Made by a program: the position numbers and the translations under genes. Positions 44,983 through 55,020 of a stretch of DNA of 64,000 bases are shown here, piece by piece; within the stretch, counting starts at the first letter, position 1; each line of letters starts with the position of its first letter. The notes below the pieces were generated by a model. That model saw nothing but the letters and a program-made list of their open reading frames with translations. It was not told where the DNA came from and did not search any database. This DNA comes from Mactromeris polynyma. Lineage: Eukaryota > Mollusca > Bivalvia > Venerida > Mactridae. Where the stretch lies: contig JASFXZ010000016.1 in assembly GCA_032209605.1 (NCBI GenBank), forward strand, positions 12,214,001-12,278,000, given 5' to 3'.

Positions 44983-45139
44983 TTGTCTTTTCAAGTGTAA
45001 AATAGTTATGTGTGTAGGACTTGTATTTACCAGCTTACGCCTAATTATAATTACATTTAACTGAATAAGTCATTCACCAGGTTTTAGATTATACCCGAAC
45101 ATTTGTTATAAAGTCTTGGTGACGTCACTGCAAACAAGT

Positions 45140-45225
45140 CTTGTTGTTTTCCTGAGGTCTGCGTGGGGAGGTATTGTCTTGTGTATGTGGCGTTCCCCGT
45201 AGTTACGTATTCTCTCTGTTCCATG
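45140..45225 (-). repeat. Family F short fragment
   Basis: GAGGTCTGCGTGGGGAGGTA, TTGTCTTGTGTATGTGGCGT and TACGTATTCTCTCTG are the reverse complement of the 39.86-kb copy. Confidence 0.8.
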
Positions 45226-45832
45226 CACCACATTTCTGTCTATTTTAATACTGTTTTAATTACTCCGAATATACAAACTAAAACGAGGCTGTCCTTAAAG
45301 AGAGTTTTATTAATAAAAAATATAATTACATGTATGTCCAATGATTGTCTGAGTTGCTTTTGAGTTTCTCCTATTCGATATTAGCGTCACGAATAAGTAC
45401 TCTACCCAGTATACTAGATATTTGTGTTAATGACCTTTCTTGGGCACGGTATTATTGAAGATGATAATAATAATCCCGGAAGTGTTCGTATCAAGCACGA
45501 AACTATTTGAGAACGAATATGGGACATCATTTCCGGTCCAGTCCTGAAATCAGTGACAGCCATTTCCGGTCGTCGTTTAATACAGCATTTACAGGAAAAT
45601 GACTCGATGGTAAATTCGCTGACATTATAATTACTTGTATAACCTTTTTATGAAATAAATGCATACTTAATCTCATCAAATATTGCTCGCAAAAGAATTG
45701 TATTAACCGAAACAGGACTACATTTAATGGGTATACGTCATACATGTATTGTTCATCTTGAAACTCAATCTCTTGAGGAAAACTTGTATATCTTTCAGAA
45801 CGTGTATCATTATTTGATAAGAGTTCAAAACG
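45226..45832. other. No recognisable feature
   Basis: AT-rich sequence, no gene seen. Confidence 0.4.
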
Positions 45833-46140
45833 TTTTTCGGCGCAGCCGTACTAACATGACTTTGCTATTTGCATATCAATGTTGCGTAAACCAATCAAAT
45901 CTTACGTTAACCGTCAAGGCAATTTCTCTTCAACCGAACAACGTTTGTAAACTTGACGCGGATTGGTTAACCTTTCAATAAGCGGTACGTAACCTTACCG
46001 AAATCCACTGAATTTCGATGAATTTACCGAAATCCTTTTTGGATCTGGAATGACCAACATCACGGTATTTTTTTTATGTTGCACAACAAATCGTAACCTT
46101 CAAATTGCGCCGACCATCTTTTTTCAAGATATTTCTTGTT
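45833..46140 (+). repeat. Family M dispersed repeat, reference copy
   Basis: About 308 bp from TTTTTCGGCGCAGCCGTACT to GCGCCGACCATCTTTTTTCA and AGATATTTCTTGTT. The two ends share TCGGCGCA in inverted orientation, suggesting very short terminal inverted repeats. The octamer ATTTGCAT is at 45867-45874. Three other copies are at 7.2, 22.3 and 32.0 kb. Confidence 0.88.
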
Positions 46141-47055
46141 TACATTACCAAGTTTATTTTATAATATGTATTTGTGAAGTTTAATTTATATTGTCCGCAC
46201 CCAGTGTAAATAGTTATATCACTGTTTCTACTTACTGCTGTTTTTCTTCTTTTTCAGTTTGAAACAAACTTTATAATTTTATATCTGTCATATTTTCTTG
46301 CAGTTGCCATGATTGTGTAAATGTTCAGGGAGATGGCTTCAATACTGTTCCGATAACGTATGCCCTATCCCTTTGTAATAAATTTCAATGCGATAAAATA
46401 TTATTAAACTATCTTATTTCAAATGTTCGCTATTATTTCTATGAAAATGTAGGTCAAACATAATAAAGATGACGTTAAAGTATATCATTACAAATCTCTT
46501 GTTACCCACGCAAATTTCAAGATTGCAACTTTTAATGATTCCTAACATGAAGTTTTGCGTGTCGAAAGTGTGTAGTATATAATTATTACTTAGTGTTTTA
46601 CTGTCATGTTTATGTGGAATATGCAAATTATTCAGATAATAAAAAGCTCGCGAAAAAAGCATTTTGTCATCAAACTAAAATACAAGAGCAATTGTCGAAG
46701 TTGTAAAATGTTTTTTTGTAATATATCGTAAGATTTATGTTGCATCTATTGAGATATAATTTTGAATTTACAGTAGCTCACATAATGACAACCTAGGCGT
46801 TAGGACCACTTCATTAATTAGACCGTATTTTGAAGGAGGGCTGTGTTTTTTTCTTTCAAATTTGACTCAATTATTAGTCAAACTTTCGATTGAGACCGAA
46901 TTTCTTCAGAGTCAGGGATCAATTTACTCCCATCAGTGAAATCCACAATATCCTATCAGGTTCAGAGTTAAGGCTGATGTTTAACCCCTGATGGAACAAA
47001 TTATTTAATTTCAGAATGTAAGAGATTTGCAATAGCTATAGTCACAGGTTGAGTA
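46141..47055. other. No gene; possible family A scrap
   Basis: At 46772-46835 TACAGTAGCTCACATAATGA and TTAGGACCACTTCATTAATT resemble a broken family A end. The remainder is AT-rich without features. Confidence 0.35.
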
Positions 47056-47556
47056 AAGAAATATTTCACCTTCAATGGTTGTTGTCTTTGGAACAGTCTG
47101 CCACAAGATGTGAGGGATGCAAACACTATTTATTTTTTCTTTTTTTAAACTCGTCTTAAATTCTTTACTGTATTTTCTTTTTAATAGTTTAATAATTTGA
47201 AAACATAAAACATTGTTATTTGTTTAGCCGTATCATCCATTATTCATGTAAAGGATAACTTATTGTTTCATCGTTTTATCTATTTGTTTACAACCGACGC
47301 AACACAATGTCTTTCTTTGATAAACTTACTTTGATAACTTAATATATAGCTTAAATTATTCCTATGTCACACAATACTATATATTAAGGACCACAATGGA
47401 AATTACTTGAACTCTTTCTTAATTAATCATAACATATAATGTTGATTGATATGGTTTTTGTATTCATACATATTGTTTTTACTAATATACGTCTTAGTTT
47501 TATATTGCCATGTAAACTGTACATTTTATGTTGAAATAAATCTATCTATCTATCTA
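47056..47556 (+). pseudogene. Non-LTR retrotransposon 3' remnant (RT C-terminus plus 3' UTR)
   Basis: One plus-strand frame reads KYFTFNGCCLWNSLPQDVRD and, after a stop at 47146-47148, TRLKFFT. The LWNSLP block followed by a LK-F segment is the characteristic extreme C-terminus of ORF2 reverse transcriptases in CR1/Jockey-like LINEs. The following 380 bases have no coding capacity and are shared with the copy at 21.31-21.73 kb (CTTTCTTTGATAAACTTACT, AATGTTGATTGATATGG, TTTATGTTGAAATAAATCT). The element ends in a short ATCT microsatellite (TCTATCTATCTATCTAG) rather than poly(A). All catalytic parts are missing, in keeping with 5' truncation. The exact clade is uncertain. Confidence 0.75.
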
Positions 47557-47571
47557 GAACCAAAAATGCTC

Positions 47572-47760
47572 TACAGTCAAACCTGTGTTAAAGACCACCT
47601 GCGAACAAATACCACTAATGCAAAACATGTCTGCAAAGACCACCAATTTTATCTCCCAGACCATTTTCAATGATATTGAATCTGTTAATAGAGACCACCT
47701 GTAAACAAAGACCACATTTGCTGTTCCCATGGGTGGTCTTTACAGACAGGTTTGACTGTA
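47572..47760 (-). mobile_element. Family B MITE, copy B5
   Basis: TACAGTCAAACCTGTGTTAA to ACAGACAGGTTTGACTGTA, 189 bp with a small deletion (CTCCCAGACCATT) relative to B3. It sits about 15 bases after the ATCT tail of the preceding retrotransposon remnant. Confidence 0.92.
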
Positions 47761-48189
47761 GTTATTGAGATTTCACCATGAATCACATTTGCTTTCTTGG
47801 TTACTAACTAGTCCCCACGATTGATGCAGGAATTGTGAAGTACGCGGTTCCAAAGTATTTGAATACGTGTAAATATGCTAATCTGTCTCAGAAAAACTGT
47901 GTTTAGTTGAACTCGTCAGCTATATTTGGATACAAGAGTACATCGGTTGGATTGTACCTAGATCACATATTTGCCTGATCTTGTTATTGATATATACTGG
48001 TCATAAATGCTAACACGCCAGATCTATTTCACATGGTTTCTAAAAGAAATACTTTGTGTGCTGATTAAAGAAATTATTTGTAAATTTAAATAAATGCCAG
48101 ACTTAAAACATCCGAAAACAACATATTTTTCTTGAATATATACATATTTTAACAAATACCTTCTTCCTGAATATCTGTTTATAAGTGTA
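47761..48189. other. No recognisable feature
   Basis: AT-rich sequence, no gene seen. Confidence 0.35.
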
Positions 48190-48327
48190 TCTCTTGTACA
48201 TGATGCATTCATTTTCTTATTGTAACTGCCTCTTTACCATTGTATTTGTATTTTGTATATTATGTACTAAGAAAATGTAATAAACTTCTCAAACTTCTCA
48301 AAAAAAAAAAAAAAAAAAAAAAAAAAA
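48190..48327 (+). mobile_element. Polyadenylated retro-insertion 3' end
   Basis: GTATTTTGTATATTATGTAC leads to a polyadenylation signal-like AATAAA at about 48279, a doubled ACTTCTCAA 9-mer, and an uninterrupted run of 28 A (48300-48327). This is the structure of an RNA copied back into DNA, either a LINE 3' end or a processed transcript. The source was not recognised, and the 5' boundary is arbitrary. A true gene end is unlikely because genes do not encode the tail. Confidence 0.7.
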
Positions 48328-48954
48328 CCGTATTCAACTTGTGTTGACGTTGAACAGTTTTATTTATGATTCAAAATAAATTGAACCATCGAAACCAGTC
48401 GATGTACACCCGTCACAAACGTTTATCGTTTCAGATTACTATGTTATAATGTAGTACAGATACTCAAAATGCAATATGACGGGTAAGCTTTGTTGGACAG
48501 TATAGTTCTTGCTCTAGTAGAAGATTTGATCGTGATCTGTTGTTAAATATTTGCTTCGCTCATCAAATAGTTCCTATTTGCTCGAGTTATTTATAATTCA
48601 TCGATAGCAAATACAATAATCACGTGATTGTTAAACAAATCAGTAGTTAACAATAGAGTTTGAAATCGTCTTTAGGGCATGTGAATGGGACAAACTGTTC
48701 GATAGAACTTATCACGCATCCAAAGTATCGCATACTTTGTGATTGTTTCCATGTAAAATAAAAGTAAAGTGTTTATTTATTATAATGTCACCCTTATTTA
48801 AAGGGCCAGCCATTTCTGACTTATGAGGCACTTTCTTTCTGAGCACATTTAATTTCCGATTCCTATCCTTTAATGCCAGGCATCAGGCACCAGGCACCAG
48901 GCAGATAGGCGCACGGTAACCATTATTTAAGTAGCTGGCGGCTCACCAACCGGC
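48328..48954. other. No gene; short CAGGCACCAGG run
   Basis: AT-rich sequence. At about 48878-48905 a GCATCAGGCACCAGGCACCA motif repeats three times. Nothing else was recognised. Confidence 0.4.
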
Positions 48955-49252
48955 CAGCGTAGCGGATCCGTAGTCCAGTGGTAACACCCTTGGACTTGTA
49001 CTCCTGGGATCGCAGGTTCGATTCCCCGCTCCATCACTGACCGTACTAACAGTCTTTCGGACGAGACTTTAAAAACCGATGTCCCGTGTATGATGCTTGA
49101 CATCGAGCACGTAAAAGAACCAGGGGTGCTTCTGGAACTGGGGCATCTTCTATATCATGCACTATCCTCCAAAAATCTAATATGACTAACATTCTTCCGG
49201 AGGCGTCGCCCATGTGGGAAACCGGTGGCGACGATAAATAAATGCAAATACA
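48955..49252 (+). mobile_element. SINE family S, full length
   Basis: The tRNA-like head is well preserved: ATCCGTAGTCCAGTGGTAAC as A box and GCAGGTTCGATTCCCCGC as B box. It is followed by ACTAACAGTCTTTCGGACGA, GATGCTTGACATCGAGCACG, ATATCATGCACTATCCTCC and the end GGTGGCGACGATAAATAAAT. The minus-strand 130-codon frame across it is a shadow of this element. Confidence 0.85.
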
Positions 49253-49454
49253 ACAACCAACCGGCCATATCAGAACGGAACCGTACCGGGATTCTAACCT
49301 TCGACCTCCCGCTCCCAATGCATATGCCTTTACCACTCGGCCACGGCAGACGATATGTAAATATTTGTTAATGTCTGTTTGTGCTTTATGGAGCAGCTGT
49401 GAACGTTGCATGTTGAATATCCTGTTCAAATTCAACACTCGATAAATATCTGTT

Positions 49455-49560
49455 TGATTTTACACCGTTGTTCTACAGTATTCCAGTCAGTATGTACGTC
49501 AGTCAGCTGACCTAGCCAGTATTCCTGGGGTACCAACCAGTTCTTGCCTTTACATTTCGT
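49455..49560 (-). repeat. SINE family V tail fragment
   Basis: The minus strand reads GGCAAGAACTGGTTGGTACC, CAGGAATACTGGCTAGGTCA, TGACTGGAATACTGTAGAAC and AACGGTGTAAAATC, the family V tail from its TACTGG word to the GGCGTTAAA-like end. Head and middle are missing. Confidence 0.65.
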
Positions 49561-49601
49561 CTAAGCGCAAAAGGTAATTTCCATAAACCAATGAATAAAA
49601 G

Positions 49602-50053
49602 TACAGCAAAACCTTAATGATACGACCACCCTTGGGGCCCTTGAAAACTGGTCTTAATATTGAGGTGGTCTTAAAATTTAGGTTCTATAAAGAGAAAAAC
49701 AGTGAAAATGGACTTGAAAATGTTGTTCTTAATATTAAGTTGATCTTATTATTGAGGTGGTCTTATTATTGAGGTGGTCTTATTATTGAGGTGGTCTTAT
49801 TTTTGAGGTGCTCATATTATTGAAGTTGTATTATTATTGAGGTGGTCTTATTATTGAGGTGGAATTATTATTGAAGTTGTCTTATTATTGAAGTGGTCTT
49901 ATTATCGAAGTGGTCTTATTTTTGAGGTGGTCTTATTATTGAAGTGGTATTTTTATTGAGATGGTCTTATTATTGAGGCGGTCTTATTATTGAAGTGGTC
50001 TTATTATTGAAGTGGTCATATTATTGAGGTAGGCTTTAGAAGAGGTTTTATTG
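49602..50053 (-). mobile_element. Family A MITE, copy A7, with 17-bp expansion
   Basis: TACAGCAAAACCTTAATGAT, GGGGCCCTTGAAAACTGGTC and AATGGACTTGAAAATG define an inverted family A copy. From about 49737 to 50035 the TTATTATTGAGGTGGTC unit (17 bp) is repeated about 17 times with variants (GAAGTGGTC, ATTTTTGAGG). It closes with GAAGAGGTTTTATTGA, a degenerate terminal repeat. The unit is the reverse complement of the one expanded in copy A5. Confidence 0.9.
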
Positions 50054-50742
50054 AATTTCTTTAAATTATGTAAAACGTTTATATATCAACTGAGCACTGA
50101 ACAACAAAATAAAGTCATGTAAACAATGAAATAAGATTTTTTGTGAAAGAAAAATTAAGGACGTTTATAATTTCCATGTCCTTCCATTTCGGACTTGTCA
50201 TGCGCAGATATCTTGTATAAATATCAAGAATCGTCTCCCTTGATTAGCGGATTTGATAAAGTCATTTTCTCTAAATTGAATAGTCCCCCTTCAATGCGAA
50301 ATATATACTTGTTTTGTGCGCCTTTACCGTTTTAATATTGTGTCTAGATCTGTTGAAGGGAGTTTTGATTTGTAAACGTATAAAGGCGCTAGTATCTAAG
50401 AATCAATTCATGAAGCAAACTACCGAGGAAATATACGAATTCCGGAATTCGCTATAAATGGGTTTTTACCAAGATCTATGGAAGTTCAGCCAGCGTTAAA
50501 TCCTGCCTTGTGTTCAGTTACGGCGAACGGAAGCTCGCACACAGTTCGCGACCAAACAAGTTTATTAACCGCCTCGTTTTTATTCTGGTTCTCTGACTCA
50601 AAGAATGTAAAGGCATGGAACCAACCATGCGTTCATTTCGCAATTTTGGTTCCCCGTGTGCATTCAATATGATACGGTGGGCCAGGGATACAAAACAAAA
50701 CTTGAGCGAATGTTAGCCGGAACTGAAAGAATTGTTGCGATA
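50054..50742. other. No recognised gene
   Basis: A less AT-rich stretch with a 64-codon plus-strand frame at 50478-50672 of no recognised family. A TATA-like GCTATAAATGG lies just upstream at about 50451, but nothing else supports a promoter. TTCGCGAC/GCGAAC words recur. Confidence 0.35.
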
Positions 50743-50823
50743 GCGAACGGTCGCAAACTTTTTCGCTTACACACCGGTCAATAGCAAAACTCGCGCGGTT
50801 TCGTAACGTTTGCGACTGTTCGC
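50743..50823. repeat. 16-bp inverted repeat, 15 of 16 matching
   Basis: GCGAACGGTCGCAAAC at 50743-50758 and GTTTGCGACTGTTCGC at 50808-50823 are reverse complements except at one position. They are separated by 49 bases that include CTCGCGCGGTTTCG. It may be the core of an unrecognised MITE, as related GTTCGCG words occur on the left near 50520-50550. Confidence 0.75.
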
Positions 50824-51834
50824 CTATACTGAACGCAAGGCTGTCCTAGCTTTTATTGCGATTAAAGCACGATGTTAACGGTATATTACTATGTGTAACG
50901 TAGTTTCATCGGGAAATCCCATGTTTACATCCGTCCAGAGTAGATATACGTATAGAATAGTTAATGCCTCGAGAATGTCTAGTCGACTTACACCACGTAA
51001 TGGACAGTTGTATATACGATATAGACGTCTGAAATAGAGGCCGCTAATTGGACGGATTGCTGTGCGCGTGATCCAATCGGCGTCGCCGCTGATCTGAGAT
51101 GACATGGGCATATGGCGGGCAGTACAGTTTTATACTGTATTTTAAATGCAGAGTTGTCTTTCCTTACAGACTTTTCAGTGTTTTGATACCGATATTTATG
51201 TTCTCAGCAAAACCTGTATATAATATATTTCGTGTGAATCACCGCTAGAGGACACAAAGCTTATGAATTATTCCCCTCGTACTCTTCATCATAAATAGTT
51301 CACGTTTCGTCTGGGAAAGATAAAGCATGCGTAGATACATGAGCCTAACACGCAAGTCTCTCTAGAAATAATTTGCAGGTACTATGTTTGTAAATATCAA
51401 CAATTTTAATTTGAAATAGTTAGACCTGAACAGTTAAATGCGTAAAATGAAAATTTATTTGCGACTAGTATACAGCTGTTATATAAACAGAATATATTTA
51501 ATAATAAATAAACAAACCAATATAGTAACAGGAATCTATTTATAGATTTATATTTTATTTTAGTCTCAGGTAATGTAAATAGACACGCCCACTCACAGTT
51601 GTTTATGGCAAGTTATTGTAACTTAATTACTTGGCTTGTGGTTTCTTTTATCCGTAACAAGTCTTCAAGGACGAGACAATTCCTATAAGCAACTGTAAGT
51701 GCATTAATACCTAGGATTTATATAAGGTAAAGTTCGCTTAGCAATTTGAGATTTTCTTCTAATTGAAGCATTAACCACTATCTTATAATGCGAAGCGTCT
51801 ATGGACACTGACGTCTGTGCGCGGTATGTATTCG
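50824..51834. other. No recognised gene
   Basis: A 78-codon minus-strand frame (50875-51111) lies in moderately GC-rich sequence, without any identifiable domain. A 20-base word CATCGGGAAATCCCATGTTT near 50908 also occurs near 54188. The rest is AT-rich. Confidence 0.35.
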
Positions 51835-52093
51835 CTTTTATATGCCGTACGCTGGTATTCGTTTTTGCTCTGTATCGTATGCGGTGCCCTGTTCTTTGTT
51901 TGTAGTGTGTATATTCAGTATACGGTGGCCGTCATGCGGTGACTGGTATGCGGTAGGTCTGTATGCGGTAGAGCGCCATGCGGTAGGTCGGTATGTGATA
52001 ATCTGGTATTCAGTAGGCCGGTATGCGGAAGCCCGGTATGCCGATATGCGGTAGGTCGGTATGCGGTAGGTCTCCATGCGGTAGGTCGGTATT
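51835..52093 (+). repeat. Degenerate 15-bp tandem repeat
   Basis: GGTATGCGGTAGGTC and variants (GGTATGCGGAAGCCC, CCATGCGGTAGGTC, GGTATTCAGTAGGCC) repeat irregularly, most regularly from 51930 to 52093. The left part (TATGCCGTACGCTGGTATTC) is more diverged. Confidence 0.85.
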
Positions 52094-52289
52094 TTGCATT
52101 TATGCTCATATTGTCATGTGGAATATGAACTGAGTGGCTTGAGAATAACATTGTAAACTTGTAAAACGCAGAAACTAAATTTACACCTAATGCATGAATA
52201 ATAATAAAGTTTTTCTCAAATTTTACTGACGTACGTACGAGGTATAGAAATAAAGAGCTTCACACTATATTAATTCACGTTTCTGCAAC

Positions 52290-52471
52290 ATACACTAACA
52301 CCGCATGTAAAGACCACCTCACTAATAAGACCACATCGAAATTAAGACCACACTTTTCAAGTCTATTTTCACTGTTTTCTATTTATTTAGTCTCAATATT
52401 AAGACCACCTCAATAAGAAGACCAGTTTTCAAGGGTCCCAAGGGTGGTATTATTATCGAGGTTGTACTGTA
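52290..52471 (+). mobile_element. Family A MITE, copy A8
   Basis: TGTAAAGACCACCTCACTAA, TCAAGTCTATTTTCACTGTT, TCAATATTAAGACCACCTCA and TTATCGAGGTTGTACTGTA follow family A order. The left end is degenerate (TACACTAACACCG). Confidence 0.85.
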
Positions 52472-52943
52472 TATGCTAAATATCGTCGTATTTTAAATGT
52501 ATTTTCATATTAAAATTTATTTCAAATGCAACAAAATGGCGCTTATGACAGAGTACGACCTGTTGTATACTCAGCGAGTTTTTAAATGGACCGAGAGTAG
52601 CAATGGCAAGTAATGTAAACCATACACATTACGCGTCCTTATCCGTAGCTAATGATAGCATGAGACAATAATCACCAAACAAACTACGCTTTTGGGACGA
52701 GATCAAGCTTTGAATGGGAAAGCAAGCATACTGTAGACATATTTCAAATTATCGCAACATATTGCAATTTATACATCAAAGCGATGTTTTCCTGTCCCGT
52801 AATTCCTGTGTTATCATTTGGGGTCACATATTTATTTAATGAACTTCAAAGATAAAAGTCCCTAAAATCAAAGCTCATTAAAAAAGACTAATGCACTATT
52901 TTAGTATAATAAATTATTACAAGCGATATGAAGTAGAATGTTG
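52472..52943. other. No recognisable feature
   Basis: AT-rich sequence, no gene seen. Confidence 0.4.
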
Positions 52944-53535
52944 TAGAGAGAATAAGTTGTTAAAGTGAACGCCACATACACAAGACAATGCCTCCCCACA
53001 CAGACCTCCGGGAAATCAACAGTAAACTAAACACCATGCCTTAGAGGATGTGCAATGGTAAATATCTAAGGGAACAGGGGTGCAAGGAACGGACTAGTCG
53101 AACTTAATGAACAACTTAGGTTAATTAATGAGGACAAACAGTGGCAGTTTAATGGATGGAATACACCAAAGGACAAGTCAAGACAGCTGGCAACAATAGG
53201 CCAAAATGGGGGATAACATTAATAAAGTAAAACCTCACCTAACGACCACCTCAATAATAAGACCACATCAAATTTAAGACCACAATTTTCCAGTTAATTT
53301 TCCGCTGTTTTGCTTTTCATTCAACCTCAATATTAAGAGCAACTCAATAATAAGACCAGTTATCAATGGTCCCAAATATGGCCTTATTATTGAGGTTTTA
53401 CTGTACTATATCAAGTTAAATAATTGTACATTGGGAAATTGAAATTTAACATACATCTAAAACACAAATAGACATAATAACCATACGGCGATTGACTGCC
53501 ATTTAACTGTCAGTAAAAATACTGGGATTATTTCT
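52944..53535 (+). repeat. Family F repeat interrupted by a family A MITE
   Basis: GAGAATAAGTTGTTAAAGTG, GCCACATACACAAGACAATG, ACAGACCTCCGGGAAATCAA and GGCCAAAATGGGGGATAACA run to about 53221. After the nested family A copy the element resumes CTATATCAAGTTAAATAATT, AACATACATCTAAAACACAA and ATAATAACCATACGGCG. This is the most complete copy and defines both halves. Confidence 0.85.
53222..53405 (+). mobile_element. Family A MITE, copy A9, nested in family F
   Basis: AGTAAAACCTCACCTAACGA to TTATTGAGGTTTTACTGTA, with TCAACCTCAATATTAAGAGC and GTTATCAATGGTCCCAAATA inside. The 6.77-kb family F copy is uninterrupted at this point (AACATACACACTGTATCAAG), so the insertion is younger than the family F copy. 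Its left terminus is altered (TAATAAAGTAAAACC). Confidence 0.88.
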
Positions 53536-54417
53536 TCATCAGTCAGCGTAATAAGGCTTATAAAAGGTCATTGCCCGATGTCCCACAGTCTGAGGCTCAC
53601 TTTTCAACTGTACAGAATGATTAAAAAATCGATATTGAGGAACCAATCTAATTCTATATAATCTTTGTAGTTTAACTATAGAGTCCAAAGATAAATGTTA
53701 CCAAGTGTAAACATTCGGGAATGTCTTGGGGTATTGTATGCAATAAAAGTAGAGTTTCGTATCAATGAATTTATTATAATGTTCTGTTTAACATTTTATT
53801 GTCTATGAATTCATAACTTGTCGCGTTTGTACAGTGTACTTAATTTAAAAGATTACCAAGATGTCGGCATTAAATGGTATTTAAAAAGAAATGTAAATCA
53901 ATACCCCACCCACCTTATTCAATTCTTGTCTATGACGATTTATTCAAATTACACTGACAGTGTGGCAATCCCACACAACAGACGCGGCACGCGACGTTAC
54001 TGCGCTCGAGTCTTGCCCCGAACAATAGACGAATGTTTGTTCCGGTAAAATTGATTGAACGTATTCGTTGCGCAATTTTACAACGAGTTCGTTGAAATGT
54101 TGAATAATATAGTAAAGCTTTGTAAAACGTATTTTCTATTTTGATAAATGAATAATTATGCAATCAAAGAATGTGTTTATTTACACCCGTCATCGGGAAA
54201 TCCCATGTTTGGGAGTAAAATGTGGAATTTATCAATATAAAAGTGCATAAATTCGTAAGCGGCTTGTAACGTACGTTAACTTCATAGCTGAAACAAGAAA
54301 ATGACATCGTCCGTTTTACATCGCAAGAGGATAAAACACATTTTTTGATAGAACTGTTTTTTAAGAATTCGGGATTGAACCTATATAACATGATGGCTAT
54401 AGTGATAGTATGTACAA
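53536..54417. other. No recognised gene
   Basis: Open frames of about 76-89 codons overlap here on both strands, with no recognisable motif. A GC-rich island lies near 53960-54030. Confidence 0.35.
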
Positions 54418-54591
54418 TACAGTAAAACCCCACTTCAATACCACCTCAAAGTTACGATCCCCTCATCAATCAGACAACTTTTCTTGACCAGTTTTCAATA
54501 TTTCTTCCTCACTTAAACTCTATAAGACCAGAACACCTCATTAATTACACATATATCCTTCAGAACAAAGGGTTGTTGAAGTTTTACTGTA
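54418..54591 (+). mobile_element. Family A-like MITE, copy A10 (diverged)
   Basis: TACAGTAAAACCCCACTTCA to TGTTGAAGTTTTACTGTA, TA-bounded inverted ends. The interior keeps only weak family A words (CAATACCACCTCAAAGTTAC, GACCAGTTTTCAA), so it may be a separate subfamily. Confidence 0.75.
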
Positions 54592-54844
54592 TTTCGGCTT
54601 ATATATACATACACATTGTTGTACCTGTTGATATGTATTTTGAATGTCATTTTAGCGTGTGTTAAAACTCATTTTGATACGAAAACACCCGTTGATTGAA
54701 ATTAAAGTTAGCTTTCATAATTGCGTAAAATGAAACAATATCATATTGAACTGCTATCTTGCATCCCTTGATAAGTTCATGACATTTGAGAAATCATACA
54801 TTTTGCGTTTTTAAATGTACGGAGTATATATAGCAAATACTTAA

Positions 54845-55020
54845 ACAATAAAACCTGATTTTGACTGTTTGGCTCTTCATTCAACCTCAATATAAAGACC
54901 AGCTTCCAATCATCCCGTGGGTGGTCTTTTATTCCCTTGTGGAAATGGACTTGAACATTGTGCTCTTAATTTTGAGATGGTCTTATTAATGAGGGGGTTT
55001 TTAAGTGAGATTTTACTGTA
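54845..55020. mobile_element. Family A MITE, copy A11, head-to-head chimera
   Basis: The left half reads in plus orientation (CTCTTCATTCAACCTCAATA, AAGACCAG, GGGTGGTCTTTT). The right half reads in minus orientation (GGAAATGGACTTGAACATTG, TTTTGAGATGGTCTTA, GTGAGATTTTACTGTA). Both halves therefore contain the central segment in opposite orientation, giving a partly fold-back element. Confidence 0.7.

Noticed and set aside
49046..49438. 130-codon minus-strand protein
   Set aside because: It lies across the SINE family S copy in antisense and is a by-product of the repeat.
50451..50672. TATA-driven small gene (GCTATAAATGG upstream of a 64-codon frame)
   Set aside because: TATA-like words are frequent in AT-rich DNA. 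The frame has no recognisable domain, splice sites or poly(A) signal.
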